Shown here: in pieces, positions 10,238 through 20,162 of the stretch
How the letters are laid out: the number at the start of each line of letters is the position of its first letter
Position numbering within the stretch: position 1 is the first letter of the stretch
Assembly: GCA_963995525.1 (NCBI GenBank)
Contig: OZ023207.1
Coordinates: 1,478,001-1,542,000 of the forward strand
Reading direction: 5' to 3'
Length of the DNA stretch: 64,000 bases
Source: Escarpia spicata
Taxonomy: Eukaryota > Annelida > Polychaeta > Sabellida > Siboglinidae
Program-made: the position numbers and the translations under genes
The notes under the pieces: model-generated
Told to the model about the DNA's origin: nothing
Seen by the model: only the letters and a program-made list of their open reading frames with translations
Databases searched by the model: none

Positions 10238-10396
10238 TTGTTGCACCAGGAAATGTGGCATCGCTGTAGAGATTTTCGAATGCGTCAGGGCTGTTGGAAC
10301 TGCCGTTGTACATGAACCACGGGTGTAGTTCCGTGCCCGTGAGATCTCCGTAGTTGTGGCAGCCGCACCAGCCGGCCTCAAACGAACAGTCGTATA
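10238..10396 (-). CDS. MAM domain, first exon of the Bark-like gene
   Basis: A clean 159-bp exon with acceptor TTGCAG and donor GTAAGT, phase 1 at both ends. It opens YDCSFEAGWCGC, the diagnostic start of MAM domains ('C.FE.G.CGW'), continues with HPWFMYNGSS and ends DATFPGAT, leading into GHYIIM of the next exon. MAM is not part of the Drosophila Bark architecture as I know it, so this may be a lineage-specific domain gain. Confidence 0.82.
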
Positions 10397-10680
10397 CTGC
10401 AATACACACTTTGGATTATATTATAGCGTATGCATTGTTACTATCTGCATTGCTACAGAGACAGTCCACCGACCAACATCAGTCTTGTGTGCTCTTAGCA
10501 ATTTTGGGAGAGATACTTACAAACAGTAGATACGCGTGTTGTTGTTGAATATATTTTTTCGCGGCGACGTTCCAGATTTTCGAAGATGGACGCTCACAAA
10601 ACCTCATATTCCCAAATGCACTTCTTTATGGGGCGGGCTAATCCTATCTCCAACCCCAAAGATTCCTGTTCCTATGTGTA

Positions 10681-10746
10681 ATATTGCTGGATCTGCGGGA
10701 AGCATTCGATCGTGTGAATTACACTGCCCTTCTCGAGAAATCGGCC
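10681..10746 (+). mobile_element. Reverse transcriptase scrap (motif A region)
   Basis: One plus-strand frame reads ILLDLREAFDRVNYTALLEK, matching the 'LDL.KAFD.V.H..LL.KL' motif A region of LINE-type reverse transcriptases, including the catalytic aspartate context. Flanking sequence in this frame soon loses similarity and hits stops. It is a small dead fragment inside the intron that separates the first MAM exon from the exon at 11867. Confidence 0.6.
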
Positions 10747-11866
10747 ATATATACGGATATTCACAACAGTATCTTCGTATCTGTTACAGCGCCAACAGTT
10801 TATCAAGTTTAAGAGCGAACTGTCTGAACACCATGAAATCGAAACGGAAGTTCCATGAAGCGACAATACGGGATCATTCGTTCTTATTTTTGCTAGCATA
10901 ATTGCCCATCACCTGGTCTTGGTAGTTGACACTCATGATAGTAATATCTTCTAAATGTTATAAAACACACTGCATCGTTACAAAAACATCATAACGCGTT
11001 CGCAGATACTCGTTGTTTGTTCAAAGGTCGGAGAGAATGTGAAGTTCACTTCCGTAGATAGGCCCTTATCGTGACAGTATAGAATTGGCAAATGATTTCG
11101 TATTGCTATGCTACTGACATGAGGGTAGACATAAGCATAATGTGTCAGCGTCTACTTCGTGTGGCCAAGTTCATGACGCAGGGGCCGCTTTCCAGAAGTA
11201 TTTGTCAAGCACCCGTAGTTCCTGTGACGGTTAAGTAACGTTTTGCCTATTACGCGTACATTACGTTTTACGTTCCGAACAACAGATTTACTCCATAAAA
11301 GGTGAGAATCTTGTCATATATATGGGGTATTTTGAAAAGATGTAGGTCTTACGTCCTATTGGTGGGGTCGTAGAGTAATGCGAGAAAGTTTGGCGTTCGA
11401 GGTTCAAGTTAACTAAGAGAAAACGTTAACCTACCCGCATAAGTAGATACGTTTCGTCGAATATAATTAGATAATCAATGACACCTCATGAGCATTTGAA
11501 CGGTGATCAATGTGAACATGTATTATAACAAATATATTCGCAGTGCCACGATACAAACTATCCGATCTAGTGAACAGAGCCTGAACAACAATCTTTATGA
11601 AATCTCCAAATGGTGTGATTAATACAGGATGGTTCTTAGTATTGAAAACATGCAGATCATGATCACCACGATCCGACAAAACAAACTATAAACACAAATG
11701 ATACCGAGATGAACATGAAGCGAGACAAGATTCAAGCGTATTGATGTACATAGATAGAATGTTCAGCAGCGAGAAAAACACAACAACTCAGAGAGTGTGA
11801 AAGGTCAACCAATGGCGGTGGAATGTCCAAGTGAATATTGCGATGAACGTTTGAGTGAGAACTTAC
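10747..11866. other. Intron sequence, nothing recognised
   Basis: About 1.1 kb without a recognisable gene, tandem repeat or RNA. Confidence 0.5.
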
Positions 11867-11992
11867 CTTTCTGGGGGACGCTGGTGACAGAAGCGTAGTG
11901 GACTAAGTTCTCCCTTTGACGGACCATCACTGTCATCTGTCTACCCCACAATTGCACTGTCGTCTGGTTCCCGGCGTGCAACAGAAGACAGG
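11867..11992 (-). CDS. Possible CUB-like exon of the Bark-like gene
   Basis: A 126-bp open segment with donor GTAAGT below 11867 and a possible acceptor TTATTTAG at 11993-12000. It reads HAGNQTTVQLWGRQMTVMVR, then ENLVHYASVTSV. Outgoing phase 1 joins the MAM exon correctly. The text resembles the later strands of a CUB-type beta sandwich, but the evidence is thin. The proposed acceptor lies within the end of the inverted-repeat element that starts at about 11995, so the original exon boundary may have been altered by that insertion. Confidence 0.5.
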
Positions 11993-11994
11993 CT

Positions 11995-12370
11995 AAATAA
12001 CGATTTTTCTTAATACACAACTAGGAATTCGAAACTCACGTCGACGTTTCGACCGTCTTCGGAGGCATTCATCAGGAACTGTTCATCCTCTGTTCACCAA
12101 ATGGCCTCCTTATTCCAATACACACACCTGTCTGTGTCTCTGTCCACCACTCTGGTATCTTCACAGTCTATCACACAGTTGTTTCTGCCGCATGGTCAGT
12201 TATCGCTGACGAGGGTGATACCGACTGTGTCACGTGTGGTACAGCCTGCTCGCCATACCGTGTGGTGAGCAGGGGAAGAACATTTTCCTGATAAAGGCCG
12301 CCGAAGGCGGTCGAAACGTCGACGTGAGTTTCCAATACCTAGTTTTGTATTAAGCAAAGTCGTTATTAAA
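11995..12370. mobile_element. 376-bp element with 86-bp inverted arms
   Basis: The left arm (11995-12079, read in reverse complement) and the right arm (12284-12370) share TTCCTGAT, CGGTCGAAACGTCGACG, TGAGTTTC and a CTAGTT(G/T)TGTATTAAG tail with only scattered differences. Each arm contains CTGAT(G/A)A, a self-pairing stretch and GAAAC, the layout of the hammerhead-ribozyme core found in the terminal repeats of Penelope-like elements. About 200 bp of unique sequence lies between the arms. The transposon class is inference; the inverted repeat itself is plain. Confidence 0.7.
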
Positions 12371-12469
12371 TTGTTATTCCAAATTCACGAACATTTTCAC
12401 GAAGAATTCCGGTCCTCATTTAGTAACATTTATTGATTTACTGTTTGTTTAATACCAGAACAAATATGC

Positions 12470-12561
12470 CGAAGGCCTACTGTATGCCATGTCGAAGGCA
12501 TACTGTCTGCCATTTTGAAGACATACTGTCTGACAGGTTGAAGGCATATTGTCTGCCATGT
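12470..12561. repeat. 23-bp tandem repeat, four copies
   Basis: Four diverged copies of GAAGGCATACTGTCTGCCAT plus 3 bp. They are intronic. Nothing further is recognised up to 12899. Confidence 0.9.
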
Positions 12562-12899
12562 TGCATTTAATAAGCCCGAAACAATATTCACAGGTTGAAA
12601 GTTGCGTAATGGGACAGACAACCGCCTTTAAGGTAGCGCACGTACAGAGGATAGGCCCACAGTTGAATACATTAATGTAGACGAGACTCCTGAAAAAGTA
12701 CCGCACAGCGATCAAACACGAATGTTTCTGAATAGCATAGATTCATAGACAATATGCAATATTTACATTATATTTACTCTAGTTTTTAATGCATACGTTG
12801 ATACCCATGAAAAACCAAACGATGGCTTTGGGTTCTTTTGCATACCATCAAATATTAACAACACCAATCTTATCCTTTCGTTAACCTACCTGGGCACCG

Positions 12900-13291
12900 C
12901 GATCGTTTCTGGAAGTCGTGAATCGGCTGATCATTCTGTTTTTATACGCCTAGGACCCTTCGTAAAACTCGGCCAGCACACTGTAGCCGGTTGTTGCTTC
13001 AGCTTTTATTGTTACTATGATCGTAAACCCATATTCTGTTTCGAATCGTCGAATGCAATCTTTCCAGTTGGTGGCGCGGGTGGGGAAGAATTTGTATTCC
13101 TCACCGTGTTTTATGAACATGTTCGTGTCAATGTCAAATGTTGGGTACATGATGTGGCCAGTTGTTAACTGAAGTTCGTAAAGCGTAGGCGTGAGAGTGA
13201 TCCCGTCCTTCGTGGTGTCAGTAACAACAATGTTCTCAAGTATCACGTTGGGCGCCGTCCAGTCGAAGAACGAAATCCCGTTGCCTTCCAC
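12900..13291 (-). pseudogene. PbH1/CUB-like exon of the Bark-like gene, disrupted
   Basis: The acceptor GATGCAG (13292-13298) is in phase 0 with the previous exon; the donor is GTAGGT. The frame reads GNGISFFDWTAPNVILENIV, a typical PbH1 strand-turn-strand. Then come TKDGITLTP, later FIKHGEEYKFFP and CIRRFETEYGFTIIV, which may start a CUB-type fold. A TAG stop at 12950-12952 interrupts it. An A5 run just after (12939-12943, minus strand) seems to carry a frameshift, because only the shifted frame ends in phase 1, which the next exon needs, and it then reads DQPIHDFQKRSRCP. Confidence 0.7.
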
Positions 13292-13309
13292 CTGCATCAC
13301 GTAATACAC

Positions 13310-13410
13310 TGTGTGTATGTGCGTGCGTGCGTGCGTGCGTGCGTGTGTGTGTGTGTGAGTGTGTATGATGGCATGTGTGCATGTGCGTGCACGCGTTCAC
13401 GTTATATGGG
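13310..13410. repeat. GT/GTGC microsatellite
   Basis: Interrupted GTGTGC and GT repeats in the intron just upstream (in gene sense) of the 12900-13291 exon. Confidence 0.9.
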
Positions 13411-13585
13411 TGCGTGTGCAGGTATAGCATATGTGTATATGCATGTAATTCCCAATAAATTACACGAAACATCTTAAACATTATTAATTTGAGTGTTGTT
13501 TATAATGCAAATTGATTTAAGTTATCGTTCACATTGAGTTATATCATAATATGGTGTACTTCTTTAGTATTTCAATTAATGTTAC

Positions 13586-13950
13586 CTTTCTGACGATCAC
13601 GTTGTGCATATATATGTCTTTCGTGCTCGCAATTCCTCGCCCGACAAACACAAATCCGACCTTTGTGTCTTCCAGTGTAATAGTGGCAACACTAGGGGGC
13701 GTCCTGGACACTTAGATAGGTTGGACATTACGACGTTTTCCAGTACGGAGAAACTTTCATCTTCCATAGCGTGATGTAAATACCAGTTATCATGCCATCC
13801 GTAGAACACACTATTCCGACTGGGTTGTACTGAGAGCAAGACTGAATAAATAACTTTCGACATTGGGCGATGTCTTGTTCGGAGCCGTCACAAGTTACCG
13901 TTTAAGTCAGGGGGTGCCCCCGTAACCGAAATACGAGTTCCAACTGGATG
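13586..13950 (-). pseudogene. Second SRCR domain (C-terminal part) plus PbH1 exon, disrupted
   Basis: The acceptor GCTTTCAG gives phase 1 and joins the previous exon exactly (LGYGI then ASSWNSYFGYGGTP). It continues with TCDGSEQDIAQCRK and NPVGIVCS, which completes an SRCR domain. PbH1-like text follows (SFSVLENVVMSNLSK, VGFVFVGRGIASTKDIYMHN) up to the GTAACA donor in phase 0. Damage: shift at a C5 run (13911-13915), TAA stop (13902-13904), shift near 13796-13806, and shift at a second C5 run (13695-13699). The domain content is clear, but this copy cannot be read through as written. Confidence 0.75.
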
Positions 13951-14263
13951 CTGAAAGCAATCTTGGTATTACACACTATAGCTTACACACGCCTGAGGAG
14001 CAACACACCAATGACAGCAGTTATCACAATTCCAGTATTCTGCTTAGATTAAACTCGTTCCCGGTGAACATTTAATTTCTGACCACTCATTAACTCACTG
14101 TTTGTCTGAAAGGTAGAAAAAGCTTGCGGCGAACCCGCACGTAAGTAATTCGAAGTAACTAGCTTTTTAATATATTGTCAAATGGTAGATCACCACCCGA
14201 TGGCTCAAGGAAATGAATGATCACAGAAAGAGACGCTTGGACCTCGAGTAGGAGATACACTTG

Positions 14264-14310
14264 CATTGCCTCTACACACGCACGCACACACTCCCACACA
14301 CACACACACT

Positions 14311-14341
<31 letters not shown>

Positions 14342-14411
14342 TAACACACACACACACACACACACTCACACACTCTCACACGCACACACACACCCACACA
14401 CACGCACACAA

Positions 14412-14443
<32 letters not shown>

Positions 14444-14640
14444 ACACACACTCACACACACACACACACACACTCACACACACATACACTCACACACACA
14501 CTCACACACACACTCACACACACTCACACACACTCACTCACTCACACACACACACACACTAACTCACACATACTCACTCGCTCACTCACTCACTCACACA
14601 CACAAACTCACGCACCCACACACGCACCCACTCACATCAC
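14264..14640. repeat. (CA)n / ACTC complex microsatellite
   Basis: Nearly 380 bp of CA with interspersed CT, CG and ACTC steps, in the intron splitting the second SRCR domain. Open frames here are repeat artefacts. The rest of this intron (13951-14263, 14641-14744) shows nothing recognisable. Confidence 0.96.
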
Positions 14641-14744
14641 TTCAAACATTTACATTTTGAAACTCATTTTCGTAACGCACATTGAACTGTATTGGTGTCT
14701 CCTTCATTCAAGTATATCGACAATACAAACTGTGAGACGGTTAC

Positions 14745-16509
14745 CTATGCCGTAGCCGAGTTGCCTGCACGCGACGTGAGCGTTGTTGGTTGTCCATATG
14801 GTACTGCAAATGGGGCGCTACGCGGAACTGACCAAAGCTTCCAGTCGACCTTCTCGCTGATTCCGTCCATCGACAAGTCGCAGTGGAGTCGTCTTTTTTT
14901 GGGTGTGGCCGCTTTGAAACCGCACAGGTCTCTCCGTGGATCCCCTCGCCACTAGCCTACCTTCAATAAACAAACTTGCAGAGGGGTCCAGTGCGAGTGT
15001 AACGCCGGCTTTCAGGGTAGGAGTGACACCAAAACGCACTCGGAGGTCTGGAGACACCGTGTATTTGGTATATATATCCTTGCAGCGTTAAAGACTTGTC
15101 TAGTTTGCCTTGAAGTGATCTGGTAGCATCGAGCGAATACTCGGTGTTGGTGTTTGACAGCCTTTGTATCACTGGGCACCATCCCGTGTGTCTTCCGTCA
15201 AAGATACGACTGTTAATGACATATGTGTCGGTGTTGGTGTCTGACAGCCTTTGTATCACCGGGCTCCATCCCGTGTGTCTTCCGTCAAAGACACGACTGT
15301 TAATGACATATGTGTCGGTGTTGATGTCTGACAGCCTTTGTATCACTGGGCTCCATCCCGTGTGTCTTCCGTCAAAGATACGACTGTTATTGACATATGT
15401 GCCCGACGTCCCTCAAGAATTGTTGGTGAAGTCGAGGCCAGTGGAAGAGTTGAGTGTTGGCTGCTGATTTACCACTTCGTACGCCAGGTTAGGATTGGCA
15501 AACCTGTTTCCGTGAGCTTCAACCAACAACGGCCATCTAATTGTCAACGCGGCGGCGTACGAATTTGTGCCAATAGTTGCTGAATTATCGACGAATATGT
15601 TATCCACAAATTGCTGAGTTGTTGCGGGTAAGCTTGAATATATGCACGTTATCACCGAGTCGATTATGAAGTTGTTAGGGAATCTATTTCGCAGAAGACG
15701 ACCACTGTCACAGGAAGAGCAGAATGACAAAATGCTGGATACATTCCTGTTTTCCTCGAATGCGTTTCCTGCGATAGTGGTTCACTTGTGTGGACTGGAT
15801 GAAGCGATGTCAAGCAGCACGCCGCCGGGGTATGTGCAGTTGCGGATGACGTTTGATGTCAGGTATCCTGTTCCCCTTAGTCGCATTATCTGACCATTCA
15901 TGTCGTTGATCTCGTTTTTGGCAATATTCCAGACGATAGGTTTCCCAGCGTCTGTTCCGTCAAGGAACAATGTGTGTTGACCATCGGACACATTGTTTCG
16001 TTCAAATATCACCCGAACGGAATCAGAGGAGTAGAAGTGGGTGATGTCGATGCGAAAATGATTGCTGTTGTTCAATAGAACCGCACCGGTAATATTGATT
16101 CTGACGTAGCCGGCATTTTGACTTATTCCGTTGAGATAGACGCCATTTGTGTTATTCGAAATAATGTTGTTGTTTAATGTAACCTCTTTAACTGCACTGT
16201 CACGTATGTTCACAGCAGTACCAGTGAATCTAGTAAACACGGAATCAGACACGACGAAATGTCGAATGTCCGAAGCATCAATCTCAATACGCCCGACGGC
16301 GAACTAACTTCCACCCAGAGTAACATGTCCGGAAACGCTCTGTAGCCGAAGTCCAACATCCGAATGGTCTATACGACTGTTCATAGGGAACACCGGCGTG
16401 ACTACTGCCACCAAGGTTATGGCTGCTCGGAACCCGTGAATGTTGTTTCCCGTCAATGAAAGTGATACGTCGGAAATGTTATATGAAAGGAGTACATTCA
16501 TATCATAAA
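14745..16509 (-). pseudogene. Large PbH1 exon ending in the start of SRCR 2, disrupted
   Basis: About 1.77 kb with a GATAG acceptor at 16510-16514 and a GTAACC donor in phase 1. PbH1 text runs most of its length (VTLNNNIISNNTNGVYLNG, NVSDGQHTLFLDG, NRFPNNFIIDSVITCIY). Then come three 29-residue copies of an in-frame repeat (15142-15402), a conserved strand module (VTPTLKAGVTLALDPSASL, IEGRLVARGSTERPVRF) and the opening of an SRCR domain (RLVDGRNQREGRLE, NNAHVACRQLGYG). In-frame stops: TAG 16304-16306, TGA 15782-15784, TGA 15413-15415 and TAG 14818-14820. The last replaces the tryptophan expected before RPIC in SRCR. A shift lies near 15077-15086. All stops keep the same frame on both sides, so they are substitutions, not intron junctions. 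Confidence 0.8.
15142..15402 (-). repeat. Three 87-bp in-frame repeats inside the PbH1 exon
   Basis: Three adjacent 87-bp copies (starting at 15142, 15229 and 15316) encode 29 residues each, with a core like NSRIFDGRHTGWSPVIQRLS. Copies differ by only a few bases, some of them changing residues (I/V, S/C, D/N). The length is a multiple of 3, so the frame is kept. It would add three extra coils or loops to the beta-helix. Confidence 0.93.
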
Positions 16510-16533
16510 CTATCATCAGACTTTGACCATATT

Positions 16534-16576
16534 TTCACGTTAATATAACATACATATATATATAATATTAACGTGA

Positions 16577-16577
<1 letters not shown>
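16534..16577. repeat. Perfect 13-bp inverted repeat
   Basis: TTCACGTTAATAT (16534-16546) and ATATTAACGTGAA (16565-16577) are perfect inverted copies separated by 18 bp of AT-rich sequence. They could form a hairpin or be the scar of a small palindromic element. They lie next to the acceptor of the large PbH1 exon and the compound microsatellite. Confidence 0.85.
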
Positions 16578-16652
<75 letters not shown>

Positions 16653-16654
16653 GG

Positions 16655-16694
<40 letters not shown>

Positions 16695-16735
16695 CAAACA
16701 GACCGACAGACAGACAGATAGACAGACAGACATAT
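16549..16735. repeat. Compound microsatellite (AT)n, (GGCA)n, (ACAG)n
   Basis: A long AT tract (to about 16650), then about eleven GGCA tetranucleotides, then ACAG/ATAG steps. It is intronic, between the two large PbH1 exons. Confidence 0.96.
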
Positions 16736-16861
16736 AGATAGAGAGATACTATTAAGTAGTACGTTTTTGTAAATACGATTATGCACGTGTTCTCGAATAC
16801 AAAAACAACTGCGAAAAGCATACTATATGTTGGGATAATTTTGTTTAAGCCTTACATTTAC

Positions 16862-19228
16862 TGACGTACACATGCAAGACTGCATTCACACATCTCGTTA
16901 CGGAGATATATGTTTCGTCGCATCTGGATCTCGATAGTAGATCCGGTGGTCCGGAAGAGTGCCCCATCAGGTCCAGCCACCAATGGGACAGCGACACATT
17001 CGTTGCGTAGTCCGTCGTGGGCATAGAGTGTCTGCGCGGAGCATGACGGGAAACTCCCTCGCACAACTTCTACAACGATCCTGTCGCCCTCCCCACTTGT
17101 AACGTGAACGTACTCTTCACTGCCCTCTGACAAAGACCTGTCATACACGTTCAAAAACTTGTTGTAGGCAATTTCAGCGCTGGGCACTGAGGTGAACGGC
17201 ACGAGGAGTTTATCATTGAGGCCCGCAATTGTGGCTCGTTTCGATTCTACGTAGACGCCGTTGCCGGTGTGCTGTGAGATGCACGAGGCGTTCATATCGT
17301 GCAAGTGAATGCGCGAGTCGTGGGACTCGACTGCAATGCCCCTGCGCATGGTAACAGTCAACGAATCGATGGAATTGCTGCCATCGCCTACACGGGACAC
17401 AAACAGCCATCGTGAGCTCTCATCGTCTAACATATCTTCGATGAATACGTTGCTAATTACGTGATTTTCTAGAAAGTCAACGTGTATCGCAGCATGGCTG
17501 ATGGCATAACTTGGCAGGTGATTAGTTTTGGTTGAGCCAGGTGTTTCGAATGACGCTGGGATGCGCATCGATCTCTAGATGGTTCCCAGTCCAGAAGTTG
17601 CGTCGACATATGATCTCAAGAATAGAGTAGCCACTGCAGTTAGTGACACTGTCAGCAGGAAATTCGCAATCACTAAAGCGACCGGAATGACATTGAAACG
17701 TCAGCAAAGATTCAAACGAGAGGCACTCATTGCGGGTGTCTTTATACTTAGTATGACCCTTAAAGCCCGCTGCACGGCACAGAAAGTTCAGCGTGGCGCT
17801 GTGTTTATCGAACGAGTTGTAGCACACAGATCGCCAGGCGTTGTTGAAGTAGATTTGTACCACGACGGGAACTGTTTGACATTCTTCGTATTCGCTCAGT
17901 AATCTCACGCGGGTGCCGTTTTGTCGTCACAACTACTTCTTTTGAAGACGACCCGTGAACTAGAAGTGTGCCCATCACGAGAATACCTCGACCTGGCTCG
18001 AAGTCCAGTGTTACTCCTTCGCCTTCCATAAGAGTTCCAGTTGGGTGAACGATGATGTCCTTTGTAACGTGATCGGGCGTGTCAGTATTGTTCAATTCGA
18101 TCTTGTCTCTGATAACCCCTTCGATGTCGTGGTCTTGTATGACATTTGGGTATTGTCGTGATGTGTAGATTCGGTCGGTTCTCAGAAATAGATATGGGTG
18201 ACATCGAACTTTAGCCAGAACGCCCTGTTGATGGTAGCCATATATGGAGTTCGCAATGTCATTGATATCCGCGCTGCCCCAGTAGTTATACAGCGCATCG
18301 ATGGAATTGTCAATGTCCCGCACGGTTGTCGCCAGTTGAAACTCGTTGTATCTCATAGTCACCAAGGCTCTGGTCCGTAGAATAACAGCCGCAGAAATGG
18401 TCGTCAGATCCAAGACGTATAGCGGAAGAGGACTGTCAATGGCGTTACCCTTGAACACGTTGCGGTTCAAATATATTTTTGTTCCCCCGTTTTGTACATC
18501 CAGGCAGGACATGTGATTATTGTTAAACTCATCATTCCGTAGTATTACATTCCGTCCAGGATATATCATCACTCATAGTTCGGTATCATTGACAAACTTG
18601 CAGTTTTCAACTGTGATGTCGCTGTTGCTACTTGTCGCACTAATAGCCCTGGTACTTGAATGAAAGCTACCGTTGAATATATCCACGTTACCTGTAGTAC
18701 TTGTCATGACTGATGTTTCGGCTTGATTGATGAACGTGCAATTTTTAATTGCAATGTTGCCGTTGCTAATAGCGCTAAAGCCCTCCTTATTTGAATGAAA
18801 GTTTGTGGTGTCTATGACGGAAGGCAAACCGCATTTCTCATTTATATTCACCCCACATTCGTTATGATTACGGAACTCACTACCCCCGACGTTCAGTTGT
18901 CTTGCGTTGACACCAGCTAGGACGGGTGGTTTGCATACGTCTGTTTTAACGTAGGATAAACCATACGTATTATTCCCTGTCATCGTGACAGCGCTTATGT
19001 CCAGTAACCCGTCGGTGTTATCCGAGAAGATTCCGGCTTCATGATTCGATGTACAAACCACGGATCTGACAGTGCTTTTTGAATTGCACTGCGCCAAGCG
19101 AAGACCGTGTGTGTTTTTCGACAGCTGAGAGTCACTGATTTCGGTCGGTATTCCAATCCCGTTTATATAGAGTCCTTCCTGTCCGTTATCCGCCGCGACG
19201 ATTCCTGTCATGCGCATACGCAGTGATC
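16862..19228 (-). pseudogene. Large PbH1-SRCR-PbH1 exon of the Bark-like gene, disrupted
   Basis: About 2.37 kb with acceptor CGTTTTGCAG (19229-19238), incoming phase 1. PbH1 repeats come first (DNGQEGLYINGIG, NTHGLRLAQ, NHNECGVNIN, FINQAETSV), with an NYWGSAD motif near 18280. A strand module follows (GVTLDFEPGRGILVMGTLL, near 18040-17935), then an SRCR domain (RLLSEYEECQTVPVVVQIYF, WRSVCYNS, about 17908-17590), then more PbH1 (AIHVDFLENHVISNVFIED, NGVYVES). Damage: TGA stop at 18573-18575, one base short in an A4 run (17919-17922) and one base extra in an A4 run (17526-17529). The donor end is uncertain (GTAAAT at 16861 or a nearby GT), because the next exon needs phase 1. The PbH1, SRCR and CTLD set points to Bark beetle/Anakonda. 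Confidence 0.8.
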
Positions 19229-19528
19229 CTGCAAAACGACTAATCCGTGTAATTAATTAATGTGTAATTATAGCTATTTTTGCAACGTTAATTGATAGTT
19301 AAGATTTTATGATAATGTTTTTAATCCATATCACGGTCAGTATGCCAGACATTGCTAATGGAACAATGTCAGTGATTACACCAACTGAATACTAGTGCAA
19401 AATGGGGGAAGGCGTAAATACAACATGACGAAAATCACTTTCATGTTAAACCGATCTTGTTTCTTCCTAATTTTTACATGACGTTATTTATAATAGAATA
19501 ACCTTGGTGTAGATATACTTCTCGCCAA
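19229..19528. other. Intron sequence, nothing recognised
   Basis: AT-rich 300 bp upstream (in gene sense) of the large PbH1-SRCR exon. It contains the polypyrimidine/acceptor region at 19229-19240 and nothing else that I can identify. Confidence 0.5.
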
Positions 19529-19922
19529 ACTGATTCCAGTAAAGCCGAAAGAGTTTTGACAATTTGGATTGTGCGCCCCCGAAATATAAAGTTAATTGAT
19601 TCCAGTAAACCCGAAAGAGTGTTCACAATTTGGATGGTGCTCCCCCAAAATGTAAAGTTAATTGATTCTAGTAAACCCGAAAAGGTGTTCACAATTTGGA
19701 TCGTGCGCCCCCAAAATGTAAAATTAATTGATTCCAGTAAACCCGAAAGAGTGTTCATAATTTGGATGATGCATCCCCAAAATGTAAAATTTATTGATTC
19801 CTGTAAACCCGAAAGAGTGTTCTCAATTTGGATGATGCGCCCCTAAATGTAAAGTTAATTGATTCCAATAAACCCGAAAGGGTGTTCACAATTTGTGTGG
19901 TGCGCCTCCAAAATGTAAAGTT
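19529..19922. repeat. 66-bp minisatellite, about six copies
   Basis: Six diverged copies of a 66-bp unit containing ATTGATTCCAGTAAACCCGA, GTGTTCACAATTTGGAT and GCGCCCCCAAAATG. The length is a multiple of 3, so open frames appear on both strands; they are artefacts. It is intronic or upstream of the visible exons. The following 240 bp (to 20162) show nothing recognisable. Confidence 0.94.
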
Positions 19923-20162
19923 AACTTCCTGTACAGCGTGATATTAGTCCGTCGGACTGCTCAATGCGGTTTACAGTTCACCATCGTCGTGTTCAATCTA
20001 ACACCATCTCGGGTTCTCTGGGACGCGATGGAAGTATGTGAATGACCAGTTTTGTGAGAATAAATGCAACTTGGTTGAATCGTTCCAAGAAGTACCAAAT
20101 AGATCTTTAACTTAACCTTCGCAAAACCACCTGACCAGGGATCACGGCGAACAGTTCGAATT

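Noticed and set aside
10536..10901. 121-codon plus-strand frame as a gene
   Set aside because: It overlaps in another frame the retrotransposon scrap at 10681-10746, and the protein shows no domain.
14217..14660. Threonine/histidine-rich open frames
   Set aside because: Translation of a CA microsatellite within an intron that separates two halves of an SRCR domain.
14818..18575. Stop codons restored by RNA editing (TAG or TGA to tryptophan) or by recoding
   Set aside because: All three stop types occur, several sites do not call for tryptophan, and the many frameshifts in the same exons could not be repaired by editing.
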